Positions 18,146-26,996 of a DNA stretch of 64,000 nt are shown here, in pieces. Made by a program: the position numbers and the translations under genes. The DNA comes from an uncultured Desulfobacter sp. (GTDB lineage Bacteria; Desulfobacterota; Desulfobacteria; Desulfobacterales; Desulfobacteraceae), in NCBI RefSeq assembly GCF_963664415.1, contig NZ_OY761445.1, forward strand, positions 1,080,501-1,144,500, read 5' to 3'. Position 1 is the first letter of the stretch. Each line of letters starts with the position of its first letter. Below the pieces are notes generated by a model. The model saw nothing but the letters and a program-made list of their open reading frames with translations, had not been told where the DNA came from and made no database searches.

Positions 18146-18894
18146 ACCCAGCAGTCCAGGCAGTCCTCACACAGCACTTAAAAACGCTGAAGCTCTCGAC
18201 GATGGAAAAAGAGTTGGAAGGTCAGATCCGGCAGGCGCATGAGGCGGCCTGCGGCTACGATGAGTTTTTATTGAATCTTGTTGAAGCGGAAGTTCAAATA
18301 CGGCAGGAAAACGGTCGCAAGCGACGTCTCAAGGAAGCCAGGTTCCCGATGCAGAAACCGCTTGAAACATTTGATTTTGAGGCTGCCCCTGATTTGGACG
18401 CCCGGTTGATCAAAGAACTTTCAACAGGGACATTCATTAAAGAAGCCCGGAATATAATTTTGATAGGTAAAAGCGGAGCCGGTAAAACCCATCTGGCAAC
18501 CAGCATCGGGATGGAAGCCTGCCGGTATGGACATCGAGTTCGTTTTATTACTGGTTGTGGGCTTGCAAACGAACTGACGGAGGCCAGGGAACAACAGGCT
18601 CTGGGTAGAATGATAAAACGATATGCCGGTTATGGGCTGTTGATTCTTGATGAATTGGGGTACGTCCCGTTCAGTAAAATCGGCGCTGAATTATTGTTCC
18701 AAGTCCTTACCGAGCGCCATGAAAGACGTTCGATCATCATCACTACCAATCTTGGTTTTGGTGATTGGACGCAGGTGTTTGGCGATGCAAATCTTACCGC
18801 TGCTCTGCTGGATCGTGTCACTCACCGGGCTCACATTATTCAATGTAACTGGGACAGTTATCGACTTAAACAGACTTTAAAATCGAGAGGATAA
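18142..18894 (+). CDS. istB: IS21 ATPase helper IstB (element 1)
   Basis: A 250-aa AAA+ ATPase of the DnaC/IstB type that works with IstA in target selection. Walker A is ILIGKSGAGKTHLATSIG (about residue 115), Walker B YGLLILDELGYVPFSKIG, sensor I SIIITTNLGFGDW. ATGA overlap with istA indicates translational coupling. Confidence 0.94.
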   Translation: MNPAVQAVLTQHLKTLKLSTMEKELEGQIRQAHEAACGYDEFLLNLVEAEVQIRQENGRKRRLKEARFPMQKPLETFDFEAAPDLDARLIKELSTGTFIKEARNIILIGKSGAGKTHLATSIGMEACRYGHRVRFITGCGLANELTEAREQQALGRMIKRYAGYGLLILDELGYVPFSKIGAELLFQVLTERHERRSIIITTNLGFGDWTQVFGDANLTAALLDRVTHRAHIIQCNWDSYRLKQTLKSRG

Positions 18895-18897
18895 AGA

Positions 18898-19158
18898 ATG
18901 AAAGAACTGGATGTATATAATCCCCTGAAAGGTCGAAATGAAACGATAAGGATCGAGATCTCCGAAGACTGTACGACCTATTTTGAAGAGGCGGAGAAGA
19001 ATGATGATATCCTGAGCATTACAGACACAGATGCCGGTTTGTTAATACAAGAGTGTGGGTGCACAAAACCGATTCTCATAGCTGTAGAATCACGGGAATC
19101 AATTAATTACAGCCAAAAAGGAGCGTTGAAGGCAATAGCCGACTACTGCGTTGGGTAG
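18898..19158 (+). CDS. Small acidic protein, third gene of IS21 element 1
   Basis: An 86-aa acidic protein starting 3 nt after the istB stop and inside the element's terminal repeats. No known domain was recognised. It is clearly related to the 87-aa third gene of IS21 element 2 (37589-37852): both begin MK.(I/L)D(V/I)YN, share ETI.IEI.E, and have SITDTDAGLLIQEC versus RITDFEEGLLIEQC. Conservation of both sequence and position in two divergent IS21 elements argues that it is a real gene with a role in the element or its control. Confidence 0.75.
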   Translation: MKELDVYNPLKGRNETIRIEISEDCTTYFEEAEKNDDILSITDTDAGLLIQECGCTKPILIAVESRESINYSQKGALKAIADYCVG

Positions 19159-19165
19159 CCCGTCC

Positions 19166-19217
19166 GGCCAGGGCCAGGGGATCGGCCCGGCGCCGGGCCG
19201 ATCCCCTGGCCCTGGCC
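19166..19217. repeat. Perfect 52-bp GC-rich palindrome
   Basis: Two 26-nt arms are exact reverse complements with no spacer; the centre is GGCGCC and the outer arm starts GGCCAGGGCCAGGGG. It begins 8 nt after the stop of the third IS21 gene and lies inside the element. It has no U-run, so it is not a standard terminator. Far more GC-rich than its surroundings. Confidence 0.9.
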
Positions 19218-19533
19218 GTTACCCAAACCGGAACTATATAAAAAGCGATAAGAGAATGATTTTAACAACAGGGGGGGTCAAAATTGGGTTGTCGAGAGGG
19301 GTCAATTTTGTGTTGCAATTCCGAAACATTCTATAAAATTTGATTTTTCACGGAAAGATTTGTTCCAATGGAAAGATTTGTTACCACAATTTTCGAAACT
19401 AAAACCGGGTAAGCGACCAGCTTTATACAGGGCAAAGAACATCTGGCACAAATTTTAAAAAGTACAACCTATGGTACGTTGGAATAGTGTGAGCCCAGTA
19501 CCTGGCAACCAGGTATGATCCTAAATAAAAGGT

Positions 19534-21480
19534 TTAACCAGGTGGCAATTCAGTAACCCTGAAATATTGGGGCCTACCAGGTATGACAGAGTATTTTTTT
19601 TCAATGGGTTTGTAGCCTTCGACTTTAATGACGAATTTGTAGTCCCCGGCAGGCAGTCCAAAGAAAGAAAAACAATTATTAAAGCATCCATCTTTACGTA
19701 CAACAAGGGAACCAAGACCATAACCAATCGCTGGTACCGTGGTGGATGTCAGAACTTTATGGATGCCATCGCCTTCCAGTGTAATTGATTGAATATGAAT
19801 TTTCGTATCGATTGATCGGTATCTATAATCCGGTCTCCCTGCAAATTTATCTTCAGGTTTGAGTGCAGTTGTCAAACATCCGCGAATCACCCCATCAGGT
19901 TTAAAGACGAAGTTCAATTCTTTTGTTTTATTGCTTTCTATAGAGACCGTGACGGATTTTTTTTCAGTTTTTGCGGCCATTGTGACCATGCTTGTCACAT
20001 ATTCTCCGACAGGAATAGGCCCAATGATTTTACCATTGGTACCATTGTTAAAGAAGGTAACGGCTTCCTCATCCTTTTTACCATTACGATAAAGTAGGAG
20101 AGCTGGCTTGGGCCTCACTCCCTTATAATCATAGTCATATGTGAAATGAACATCAAGGTACCCCCCGACTTGTTCAAGAGATGTACTATTATTCTCATAA
20201 AATGTATTAAGGATGAAGTTGAATTGATCTGCCACTCTCTCGCTGAGAAGTAGGCTTACATGGTCCTCATTAAAGGCATAACTCATGCCTGCCTCGGCTT
20301 GTGGTCTGTAGTCCAGAAGACTGGATAGGGTAATGGTTCCGTCATTGTTCGATCGTAAAGGATTGCGACTTCCTCTGTATCCGTAAAGCAAATAAAACGT
20401 TACGGATTCGGGTAATTTCTTTCTGTATAATGATTTGATAAAATCGCCGTCCGGTTGCATGTCGTACCAGCTTGGAATGACTACCGGGGATTGCTTGACG
20501 CCGTATTCAGCCATACGATCACCGCCCCATGGGGTTGCCATTGAAACAAAAAGTGTTACATAGGGAAATTGTGGAAAATAATTTACAATAAAAGATCTTG
20601 CGACCAGCCCGCCCATACTGTGGGCAGTAAAAATAATTTTATTAAATTGGTATTTAGCTTGAAGGTTGGATAGTTTCCAGAGTAGCAGGTATGCTATGCT
20701 ATCTATGCGGAGTCCGGTTGGATAATAAAAGAACCAAGGCTGAAAGCGGGACCTATCGATGTGATTAACAAGATACTGCCATCCTTTGGGCGTTCCGGTT
20801 GCACCGTGTATAAAAAGAATCGGAATTTTATCAGGATCATATTCTTCAAGAAAATAGATGGTTCCGCCAAATTGATTAAAAAACGATCCCGGCTCCCAAA
20901 AACCTTTTTTCCCATTCTCCTCAACAAAGCGTTCATCGTCTAAATCCGTTATAATTCCCGCCTGCCGACTATAGAGTTTTTGAGTCTTTACCGATGAGAT
21001 TATTTTTCCATGGGGTATTTCTATATTTTGATTCTTTTCTGGAATGATGATATCAATATCAAAAACAACACCAACGGCAGGAGCTCGGACTAAAGTTGGG
21101 TTGCCATATTGACCGGCAGGTTCATCCGCATCATAAATAAGGTTACTGTTTTGATCCCGATACGCAAAAATGTAATAATTACCTTGATGAACGCCAAGCT
21201 CATACTCACCGGAATCGTGCAAAACCGTATAGTTTACGACTTTCATTTCATCTTCTACTGAGCAGGCAGCGACAATGATCGGTCCGTTCCCCAAACATTT
21301 TGCATTAATGTGCCCGACAATAGCAGTGTATTCCTGAAATCTATTCGTGTCTTTTTTCAATTTAATAAGCGAGCAGCCCGTTGCGATAAAACATATTATA
21401 AAAAGACTAATATTCACTATTTGAAAAGTAGCCGGGATGACCGCCTTCAAGTTATTTATGTTAGATTTTAATGACTTCAA
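19534..21480 (-). CDS. Lipase-like alpha/beta-hydrolase lipoprotein
   Basis: A secreted or periplasm-facing lipoprotein of about 648 aa. A hydrophobic stretch ends in a lipobox FIATGC near residue 38. The middle contains an alpha/beta-hydrolase: oxyanion region PILFIHGATGTPKGWQYL, nucleophile TAHSMGGLVA, likely acid in SNNDGTITLSS, likely His in NEDHVSLL. Two beta-sandwich, carboxypeptidase-regulatory-like regions flank it (EYELGVHQGNYYIFAYRD and FFGLPAGDYKFVIKVEGY). The frame opens with TTG at 21495; a second TTG at 21480 has GGAGG at proper spacing and is preferred. Likely esterase or lipase; substrate unknown. Confidence 0.8.
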   Translation of the reverse strand: MKSLKSNINNLKAVIPATFQIVNISLFIICFIATGCSLIKLKKDTNRFQEYTAIVGHINAKCLGNGPIIVAACSVEDEMKVVNYTVLHDSGEYELGVHQGNYYIFAYRDQNSNLIYDADEPAGQYGNPTLVRAPAVGVVFDIDIIIPEKNQNIEIPHGKIISSVKTQKLYSRQAGIITDLDDERFVEENGKKGFWEPGSFFNQFGGTIYFLEEYDPDKIPILFIHGATGTPKGWQYLVNHIDRSRFQPWFFYYPTGLRIDSIAYLLLWKLSNLQAKYQFNKIIFTAHSMGGLVARSFIVNYFPQFPYVTLFVSMATPWGGDRMAEYGVKQSPVVIPSWYDMQPDGDFIKSLYRKKLPESVTFYLLYGYRGSRNPLRSNNDGTITLSSLLDYRPQAEAGMSYAFNEDHVSLLLSERVADQFNFILNTFYENNSTSLEQVGGYLDVHFTYDYDYKGVRPKPALLLYRNGKKDEEAVTFFNNGTNGKIIGPIPVGEYVTSMVTMAAKTEKKSVTVSIESNKTKELNFVFKPDGVIRGCLTTALKPEDKFAGRPDYRYRSIDTKIHIQSITLEGDGIHKVLTSTTVPAIGYGLGSLVVRKDGCFNNCFSFFGLPAGDYKFVIKVEGYKPIEKKYSVIPGRPQYFRVTELPPG

Positions 21481-21609
21481 TTTTAACGCCTCCAAATAAC
21501 GTAGGACAGAATCTTTTCAAAATTTATGTTCAATTGCATCTTATCCGAGAGAATTGCCTCAAAGGCAAGCACGACAGTTCTCGTTTTGAATTTCATTATT
21601 CAAGTTGAG

Positions 21610-22116
21610 TTAATATAACCAATTTTTATATTCGGGTGTAGCATCTTTCATATCTTCATAAAGCCAGACAACCCTGTCTGCATACCAAAGCTTGCTTATC
21701 ATCATTACAATACCTCCAAGAATTGTGAGCCATAAATGCAGCACAACCAACCCATAAATAAACAAGATCAAACCGATAGTACCAATAGCAGTGATTATGT
21801 TTGGTAAAAAGATGTGATGTTTTGGGATAGGGGTCTCTTTACGATTCATTCTGACCCATTCGCCAAGAACTACTTTGGATGCCCAATTATTCGTACTTTT
21901 TGGCTCTGGGAAAATTCGGGGATTGATCCATAGCCATATAATTACAATAATTATAGGTGATAGCGACCACCAGCCGAGCCAAACCCTACTCCAGAACGAT
22001 AGCCCCAAAAGCGGTATGGTGGATATACGAGTTAAAACACTCCAAGGATTTGTATGGCGACGGCGCTCTTTTTCGCCCATTCCAAATAATTGCGCCAATT
22101 TTTTTTCTATCGTCAT
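21610..22116 (-). CDS. DUF6653 family membrane protein
   Basis: A 168-aa membrane protein with conserved text FGMGEKERRRHTNPWSVLTR, FWSRVWLGWW and STNNWASKVVLGEWVRMN, which I recognise as the DUF6653 family. About four hydrophobic segments are visible. Function unknown. It lies downstream of an attC-like site (22260-22319) and may be a gene-cassette passenger. Confidence 0.75.
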   Translation of the reverse strand: MTIEKKLAQLFGMGEKERRRHTNPWSVLTRISTIPLLGLSFWSRVWLGWWSLSPIIIVIIWLWINPRIFPEPKSTNNWASKVVLGEWVRMNRKETPIPKHHIFLPNIITAIGTIGLILFIYGLVVLHLWLTILGGIVMMISKLWYADRVVWLYEDMKDATPEYKNWLY

Positions 22117-22259
22117 ATTGAATTAATCTCTTCTATCATTTTTTAATAATGTCTTAGCATAACAAGTGAGTCTGTAATTTTTTTTCTGTTAAAGCCATAG
22201 GTTGTAATACTATCTCGTTAGAAAAAAATACAACAGGATATGAATAGACAAAGTCAACA

Positions 22260-22319
22260 CTTTAACGTCGCAAATGGAGCGCAGCGGAATTTGCACCCGC
22301 GTTAATTTGTCTTGTTAGG
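22260..22319 (-). repeat. attC-like recombination site
   Basis: Minus strand: CCTAAC (R''-like), then TAACG and GCAAAT arms, a GCTGCGCTCC turn, then ATTTGC and CGTTA arms and GTTAAAG (R'-like). The imperfect inverted repeat of about 60 nt starts inside the last codons of the 22302-22766 gene, as is common in integron cassettes. Called from structure only. Confidence 0.55.
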
Positions 22320-22766
22320 AGTGAGAAATAGTTGTTTGGGAGCCAATAGCGCAATAAAGATTCCCATAGCAGGATAACTAATCCATTTTTCAAGACTCTG
22401 AACCAATACAATATCGAAAGGGTTGCCAGTTACAATACTCATGATCGGCATACGTAACAGGTTATCGCCCACACATAGTAGCAACATACCGAATATAACG
22501 CCTTTGAATATTTTATTTCGGCCCGGCAACTTATCTTGTATCAGGATATAAACGAAAACTTTTCCGAATGCTGGTATTAAAGCTGTAAGTGATGCTATGG
22601 CAACCACCCAGTTCGGATATGGCTGCATGATTACATCATTAAGGCGCCCTCCTTCTGCCGCATTTTGTACATATTCAATTGCAATCCCTTGTCCATATAG
22701 AACATGGATTAAAAAACCTATCGCAGTCGCAAGAATTGTTGCAGCTACGATTCTTGTCCAATTCAT
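22302..22766 (-). CDS. Small integral membrane protein, function unknown
   Basis: A 154-aa protein with four predicted membrane segments (for example IVAATILATAIGFLIHVLYG and GVIFGMLLLCVGDNLL). No family recognised with confidence. It begins 6-8 nt after one attC-like core site and its stop is inside another, so the gene fills an apparent cassette of about 510 bp. Confidence 0.65.
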   Translation of the reverse strand: MNWTRIVAATILATAIGFLIHVLYGQGIAIEYVQNAAEGGRLNDVIMQPYPNWVVAIASLTALIPAFGKVFVYILIQDKLPGRNKIFKGVIFGMLLLCVGDNLLRMPIMSIVTGNPFDIVLVQSLEKWISYPAMGIFIALLAPKQLFLTPNKTN

Positions 22767-22771
22767 TTTGA

Positions 22772-22844
22772 CTCCTAACGGCTTGAAATTAAAATCAAAA
22801 GGCCGCCCAAGGGTTTTTGATTGCTCTCCTTTGGGTTGTTAAGT
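22772..22844 (-). repeat. attC-like recombination site
   Basis: Minus strand: ACTTAAC (fits RYYYAAC) about 20 nt after the hydrolase stop, an inner AATCAAAA / TTTTGATT stem, and GTTAGGA (close to GTTRRRY) 5 nt before the next start codon. Length about 73 nt. Resembles an integron attC in size, position and orientation relative to the genes. Confidence 0.5.
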
Positions 22845-22854
22845 TCGATTGCGT

Positions 22855-23889
22855 TCATTGTGATTTGCCTATAAACTTTATGATCAAGTTGTCGATTTCC
22901 TGCGTCTGTGCCATGATCAGGTCATGACCTGCATGTGCAATCAGTTTGGTTTGAATCTTCGGATTCTCTCTGTTTAGACGTTCAAGGACTTCGCGAGGTG
23001 GGTAGATCTTTTCATTCTCACCGACCATAAACAAAGTGGGTATATTAATGCTTTGCAATTCTTCATCAGTCAATACAGTAGGATTGACCATTCGTTTTGC
23101 TGTAAAGCTGCGAACAGCCATATAAGCTTCGTTCACATGCTCGTCAACCAAAACAACTCCTTTCTTTCCGGAATTCACAGTGTCTTGCGCCAGCCAATGA
23201 ACGAAATTTTTTGTAAAGTACTTGAATGGCAGTGCGACCAGAACTGCTCTTGCAATCCATCCAGGCGATAGCGGGGCAACAGTACCGACCGGTGCCAACA
23301 AAATAATTTTATTGAGTCGATCAGGAAACCTTAACGCATATTGAGTCGTAATCCACCCTCCATATGACAAGCCAACCATATTGATCTGATTATGAAACCC
23401 CAGCGCGTTGCAGAGTTCATTGAGCCAATTGACATAGTCATCGGCACCTGTCATGGGCTTATAAGGAATACTGCGGCCGTTATCGTAGACATTGTCGACT
23501 GCATAGACCCTGAAATGCCGGGATAAAGCTCCAACATTAGATATCCATTGGAGTGAATTGCCACTGATACCGTGCATGAGGACCAGCGATGGAGCAGACT
23601 CTGGTCCGCTGATGCGTACAAATGTTTTACCGTAAGATGTCTCTACCATTTTTGTAGTTGATTCTACAGGCCATTTTTTTGCCCTCTCATCATAAAATTT
23701 TAGATAGGTCTCTTTTGCTTGTTCAGATGTGAAGGGATGATAGGGGGAGGAAAAGTCCATCTGTTTGGGAGAGATCCAAACCCCAAAGCCAATAATGCTG
23801 ATCAATAGGATCAGGATGGTTAGACCGGTTCGCAAAAGTATTTTTTTAAATATAGATTTTTCTTTCAATATAATTCCTTTTCTTAGCAC
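22855..23889 (-). CDS. Membrane-anchored alpha/beta hydrolase
   Basis: A 344-aa alpha/beta hydrolase with one N-terminal membrane anchor (TGLTILILLISIIGFGVWIS). The core shows LVLMHGISGNSLQW, nucleophile elbow GLSYGGW, PTLFMVGENEKIYPP (acid region) and the catalytic His in AHAGHDL. Probably an esterase or lipase-like enzyme at the periplasmic face of the membrane; substrate unknown. The frame starts with TTG at 23889 in an AT-rich leader; other starts are possible. An attC-like site follows the stop, so it may be a cassette gene. Confidence 0.82.
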   Translation of the reverse strand: MLRKGIILKEKSIFKKILLRTGLTILILLISIIGFGVWISPKQMDFSSPYHPFTSEQAKETYLKFYDERAKKWPVESTTKMVETSYGKTFVRISGPESAPSLVLMHGISGNSLQWISNVGALSRHFRVYAVDNVYDNGRSIPYKPMTGADDYVNWLNELCNALGFHNQINMVGLSYGGWITTQYALRFPDRLNKIILLAPVGTVAPLSPGWIARAVLVALPFKYFTKNFVHWLAQDTVNSGKKGVVLVDEHVNEAYMAVRSFTAKRMVNPTVLTDEELQSINIPTLFMVGENEKIYPPREVLERLNRENPKIQTKLIAHAGHDLIMAQTQEIDNLIIKFIGKSQ

Positions 23890-24070
23890 CTGATGGCTGA
23901 GCTAACGCGCGACTTTGCCTTAACAATGAGAGCTCGCCTCTTTAGTTATATAGGCAATCCGTCGAGTTCAGCGATTGGCAATACGCTTTACCATCTACTT
24001 AAATTTTAGCCCTTTCATGCTTTGTTTGACGTCAGTGTCTCCTTCTGCAATAAGGCAAAAAAAGTTCATC

Positions 24071-25150
24071 TTACGTTTTTGTACTCCTGTGTTCTCTCCC
24101 ATCCGCATTTTCCCCGGCACGTCCTAATGTCTCAAGTTGTTCTTCAATCATCTTGATTCGTTTCATAAGTTCTGGGAGTTTTGATAACGTTGAAATCTCT
24201 CTCCAGGCTACTCTTCTGTCTTTCGCCGGTGTTCCAAAGACAATGTGATTTTCTTTAATATCGTTTAGAACGCCTGAACGAGCAAGTATGATGGCATTGT
24301 TGCCAATATTGACATGATCAGCGACTCCAGAATTACCTGCCAATGTGGCATTATCACCTATGGTACATGATCCTGAGATTCCAGTTTGTCCGCAGATGAT
24401 GACATTTTTTCCAACGTGGTCATTGTGCCCGATCTGAACAAGATTATCAATTTTCGTTCCAGCTTTGATGTATGTATTTCCGTATGCACCCCTATCAATG
24501 CAAGTGTTTGAGCCAATTTCGACATTGTCTTCAATAACAACAGCACCAATCTGGGGCATTTTGATGAGCAGATCATGTCGTCTTTTATAACCAAAACCCT
24601 CAGCGCCAATGATGGCTCCGGAATGAACAATGACATGATCGCCAATGCACACATCATCATAGATGACGGCATAGGGATAGATTGCACAGTGTTTTCCGAT
24701 AGTGACATTTCTTCCAATATAGGCGCCGCTTCGTATGTCCGTATTGTCCCCAATTGATGATCCTTCTTCAATCACCGTAAACGGGCCGATAGACACATTG
24801 TTTCCTAACCTTACACTATCACCAATATTTGCGTTGGGATCAATGCCTTTTGGCCGAGAATGTTTTGGATGCAGTAATTTTGTAATATCAATAAAAACGA
24901 TTTCTGGATCTTTACAGACGAACAACGACATGGCAGAGGAACTCGCCTAGATTTGCATGTCTTCACCAATGACACAGGCGGAAGCCTCACAGGTCGCCAA
25001 ATATTTTGTATACCGTTTATCAGTAAACTGTGTTATTTGATGGCGCTTCGCATTCGTAACACTTGCCACTGAGGTAATGATTTCTTCAGGATTTCCCCCA
25101 ACAATTTTTGCATTAAATTTTCTTGACAGTTTTTCGATGGTATATTGCAT
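24071..25150 (-). pseudogene. lpxD: lpxD (UDP-3-O-acylglucosamine N-acyltransferase) with in-frame amber codon
   Basis: An LpxD homologue acting in lipid A synthesis (adds the N-linked acyl chain to UDP-3-O-acyl-glucosamine). The N-terminal domain (25150-24950, MQYTIEKLSRKFNAKIVGGN) and the left-handed beta-helix domain (24931-24071, many GDNVSIG / IGDN hexapeptides, catalytic-type His in NLVQIGHNDHVG) lie in the same frame. They are separated only by a TAG at 24947-24949 and five sense codons. Total length would be about 359 aa, normal for the family. No other lpx or fab genes are adjacent. Most likely an inactivated or orphan copy; restart at the ATG at 24931 would give only the beta-helix part. 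Confidence 0.8.
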
Positions 25151-25481
25151 TTAGCATCTTGCCCTTAAACTGGTTAAAAATTGAGATGATATTCAGCTCT
25201 TGGTTTCTTATATCCAAACGACATGATACTGACAATCCCAAATTGAATGTGCTAACCTATGAAAACGTTCCATTTTGAAATCTCCTTCTCTGAGTAGTTG
25301 GCGCTCTCATTGTAGGAGACTCGGCACTAATCTCTGGCATAGCCATTGTTCATACCATCGGCATGCCGATGGTTTATTCCTGCGATTAGCTAAGAAAATT
25401 TAAAAGGGCATTTTTGATAAATTAGGATCAGGCAGCGGGTTCAAAGACCTTGATCATTTTTTCAATCTGACATCTTGGTTG
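25151..25481. other. Intergenic region with a 20-bp perfect palindrome
   Basis: About 330 nt between lpxD and the amidohydrolase gene. At 25354-25373 it holds a perfect palindrome, ACCATCGGCATGCCGATGGT, followed by TTTATT on the plus strand. It may be an operator or a weak terminator. No gene recognised. Confidence 0.55.
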
Positions 25482-26885
25482 TCACGTTGGATCGCAAGCC
25501 ATCCATTCCTCTGGGGTCCGGGCCTCTCCGCCTTTGATGGTCCACAACAATGATTCCAGGGCCGAAGGGTCTTTCAGCGGGTCCTTTTCGACAACGACCA
25601 TATCTCCGTATTTTCCCTTTTCAAGGGTACCGATCCTGTCCGTTTTCCCCATCATTTCCGCAGGAACTCGCGTAGCCGAGGCAATTACGTCCATGGGCGG
25701 GATCCCGATATTGTAAAGCAATTCCATTTCCCGGATCATACTGGTACCATGGAAGAAATTGGGGAATACAGGCCAGCTTGAGGCGTCCGTGCCGGCCACG
25801 ATGGGGATACCGGCCTCATGGAGGGTCAGGATTGCCCGGGAAGCGCTTTCCAGGCAGGCTTTGATTGATTTTTCGATGTTTATAAGTTTGGGAAGGGCTC
25901 GAATGAAAAAGGAAGGCAACCATTTGGGAGATGAAAGTTTAAAAAAACGGTCATAGTAATCTTCCCAGACCCGGTCATCCCTTGCTGTTTCCAAAAGTTC
26001 CCGGGGGACCCGCAAATTTAAGTACGGGTTGTCCAGCCGTTCCCGTTGAAACTGCACCAGCATCTGGTCAAAGGTACAGGATAAAGTTGTGGTCACGTAG
26101 GTCCCAAGTTCCTTCATGCGGCGGATAAACCGGTCCGTGGGCTGTGTGAACATAAACCCGGAATGGACAAAACAGTGAACACCCATATCAAGCCCTGTTT
26201 TTTGTTCTTTCTTTTTATAGGCATGGGCATATAAAGGCAGGTTTCTTTTCCGGGATTCATCAGAAATGATATCCCGGACTTTCTTTGAAAGCAGGGGCCA
26301 GATATTGGCTTTGCCAAATCCGGTTTCAAGCATAACTTTCACCCCGATGACCCTGTCCGTTCCCTCATATTCCCGGAATAATTCTACCACATCCGTCCTG
26401 TCTTTTGCGGGCCGCCAATGGGGTCCCCAATAGGCGGTCAGCATGCCATTGTCCAGATATCCGTTGGGGGGATAAAACGCCGGAGCCAATGCAAAAATTC
26501 TGGGGCCTGCGCCGCCGGATTCCAGGTATTGCGTAAATTCACGCAGCATCGGGCCTGCGATGGCATTGTCCAGCACGGTGGTAACCCCGCAGGCCAGGTA
26601 TGACCGAAGCTGGTGATACCGATATTTTTGAAGCCGTGATTCATCGTCTTTTCTAAACACGGATCCGGGGACGCTTTGCAGGTGCACGTGGGCATCGATC
26701 AGGCCGGGCATCACGGTTGCGCCTTTTACATCCAGCACCTTTTCATGATCCGGTGGGGTCAGGTTGCCGATCTGCCTGATCCTGCCCTCATGGATGTATA
26801 TGGATTTTAGATCCTTGTATGCATTGCCCAGGCCGTCGATCAGCCGGGCATTTATAACCCAGAGTGTATGTGTTATTTTTTTCAA
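25482..26885 (-). CDS. Amidohydrolase family protein
   Basis: A 467-aa metal-dependent amidohydrolase (imidazolonepropionase/dihydroorotase-like superfamily). Metal-binding blocks: PGLIDAHVHLQSVPG near residue 60, a central His region (LPLYAHAYKKKE, GVHCFVHSGF) and GIPIVAGTDASSWP near the C-terminus, followed by the usual ATRVPAEMMG...IGTLEKGKYGDMVVVEKDP closing domain (segments listed separately). Probably hydrolyses an amide, lactam or similar bond in the cytoplasm; no signal peptide. Substrate cannot be told. Codon use is more GC-rich than the neighbouring cassette-like genes. Confidence 0.85.
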   Translation of the reverse strand: MKKITHTLWVINARLIDGLGNAYKDLKSIYIHEGRIRQIGNLTPPDHEKVLDVKGATVMPGLIDAHVHLQSVPGSVFRKDDESRLQKYRYHQLRSYLACGVTTVLDNAIAGPMLREFTQYLESGGAGPRIFALAPAFYPPNGYLDNGMLTAYWGPHWRPAKDRTDVVELFREYEGTDRVIGVKVMLETGFGKANIWPLLSKKVRDIISDESRKRNLPLYAHAYKKKEQKTGLDMGVHCFVHSGFMFTQPTDRFIRRMKELGTYVTTTLSCTFDQMLVQFQRERLDNPYLNLRVPRELLETARDDRVWEDYYDRFFKLSSPKWLPSFFIRALPKLINIEKSIKACLESASRAILTLHEAGIPIVAGTDASSWPVFPNFFHGTSMIREMELLYNIGIPPMDVIASATRVPAEMMGKTDRIGTLEKGKYGDMVVVEKDPLKDPSALESLLWTIKGGEARTPEEWMACDPT

Positions 26886-26996
26886 TTCCTTGGCCTCCTG
26901 ACAAAATAGCGGTTTAAATTAATCGCCTCTATTATATCCTTGCTGGATAAACCGGGAATAAATTGAAAAGTTAAAATGATATGTGGGTCAGGAATT

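Larger units (their letters stand above)
16521..19317 (+). mobile_element. IS21-family element 1
   Basis: The ends are TGCTAACC on the left and (read inward) TGCAACAC on the right, the TG...CA termini of IS21 elements. Each end carries two spaced copies of an AAAATTGACCCC motif (left 16530-16560 area, right 19275-19310 area, inverted), the multiple subterminal repeats typical of the family. Contents: istA, istB and a third small gene. No convincing target duplication was found at these borders, so a few bases of uncertainty remain. Confidence 0.85.

Noticed and set aside
19318..19533. Possible transposase tail on the plus strand (around LKPGKRPALYRAKNIWHKF)
   Set aside because: Basic and transposase-like in feel, but short, without start, and not matched to any family with confidence.
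23890..24000. A third attC-like site upstream of the alpha/beta hydrolase gene
   Set aside because: Ends resembling TATAAC and GTTAGCT are present, but the inner arms pair poorly; too weak to list as a feature.
24947..24949. Pyrrolysine or selenocysteine-like recoding of the lpxD TAG
   Set aside because: LpxD is not known to use recoded residues and no recoding element was seen; a nonsense mutation is simpler.
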